NCBI GenBank assembly: GCA_963575745.1
Contig: CAUYUJ010020560.1
Coordinates: forward strand, 30,001 to 94,000
Reading direction: 5' to 3'
Length of the DNA: 64,000 nucleotides
DNA from: Prorocentrum cordatum
Taxonomy: Eukaryota > Sar > Dinophyceae > Prorocentrales > Prorocentraceae
In this document: one piece after another, positions 63,466 through 64,000 of the stretch
Position numbering within the stretch: the stretch's first letter is position 1
Layout: each line of letters begins with the position of its first letter
Program-made: the position numbers and the translations under genes
The notes under the pieces: model-generated
Told to the model about the DNA's origin: nothing
The model's database searches: none
What the model saw: the letters and a program-made list of their open reading frames with translations, nothing else

Positions 63466-64000
63466 TGGCATCGCGGCCACGCGGGCGGCGGCGCGGCGCA
63501 GGTCAAATCAAGCGGAAGCGCTCGAGCCGTCCCAGCTCACACAGCTATGAGAAGCTGGATCCACCTAAACGCGCATTCACACGCACATGCACGGGCACAC
63601 ACGCACAAACGCTAGGCATACACAGCGCGCACCCCGTATACACATGATCAACAGAACATGCGCAGCGCGAGTACGACACGTCAGTCGAATAGGTGCACGT
63701 GTCTCCATCGGCAGTCAGTCTCGATGCTCAATGTTCCGCCCTCATCGTCCCATCCCCTGCCAGCGCAACAGCATGTCAGACCCTGCCCCTGCAAGTTAGA
63801 TTCCTGAACAACCGGCTGGGGGCCCGAACCCGAAAGACTCCTGCAGCCAAGTGAACCGCTGGGGGGGTGTCGGGGTGTCGGGGTGTCTTTTTTTTCTCCA
63901 CGCGCAGAATTGGTGCCCAAAGAAAAGAACGGGTCTTGAATATGATTCTGCGGCGCGAGCTCTGGCAAAGATGTAGGTATTTCAGTGACGTTCCCTCGGC
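63466..64000. other. Non-coding DNA, nothing recognised
   Basis: A GGGGTGTC triple repeat near 63,868 is the only structure noticed. Confidence 0.45.

Overview
The window is eukaryotic, and almost certainly from a dinoflagellate nuclear genome. The decisive evidence is a 21-nt copy of the dinoflagellate spliced leader (one mismatch) on the minus strand at 13,828-13,848. It sits at the exact 5' end of a 4.5-kb non-LTR retroelement flanked by 12-13-bp target-site duplications. High GC content, very long simple repeats and the absence of any dense gene set agree with this. The species cannot be read from the sequence; the GC richness would fit a Prorocentrum-like genome, but that is a guess. I find no convincing host protein gene, rRNA, tRNA or snRNA. 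The long open frames are side effects of stop-free tandem repeats.

Layout. 1-7.4 kb: non-coding DNA carrying short foldback (MITE-like) elements, microsatellites and two long palindromes. 7.4-9.36 kb: degenerate GGGGCCTCTTGG and GGAGCACGGCAGA arrays. 9.36-13.86 kb: the retroelement on the minus strand. It carries ORF1 (RanBP2-type zinc finger plus coiled coil), an endonuclease (EEP) domain, an RNase H domain and a C-terminal Cys motif, but no reverse transcriptase. 13.86-29.7 kb: a satellite complex built from a 20-bp minisatellite (R20, TCTGCCGTGCTCCTGTGTGG) in both orientations, a recurrent short motif (KW, GAGGATGTCTCGAGCGAAA), ~200-bp AT/GC repeats, (AT)n-bearing ~120-bp repeats and several segmental duplications. 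29.7-43.9 kb: more dispersed foldback elements and a ~770-bp ATC microsatellite. 43.9-50.7 kb: a higher-order tandem array of six 0.77-1.6-kb units, each beginning at a (GTT)n seam. 50.7-64 kb: foldback elements, GGA, AC and GA microsatellites, a 102-bp tandem repeat and a CACCACAGCGCC minisatellite.

Family names used here are mine. FB-1 to FB-7 are foldback families with terminal inverted repeats (TIRs). DR-1 to DR-4 are dispersed direct repeats without clear TIRs. At least seven foldback families share this 64 kb, one copy is nested inside another, and one has a clean 9-bp target duplication. Together with the leader-tagged retroelement, this is a record of repeated transposition and retroposition in gene-free DNA.

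Limits: copy boundaries were set by eye and may be off by several bases, and no database search was possible.
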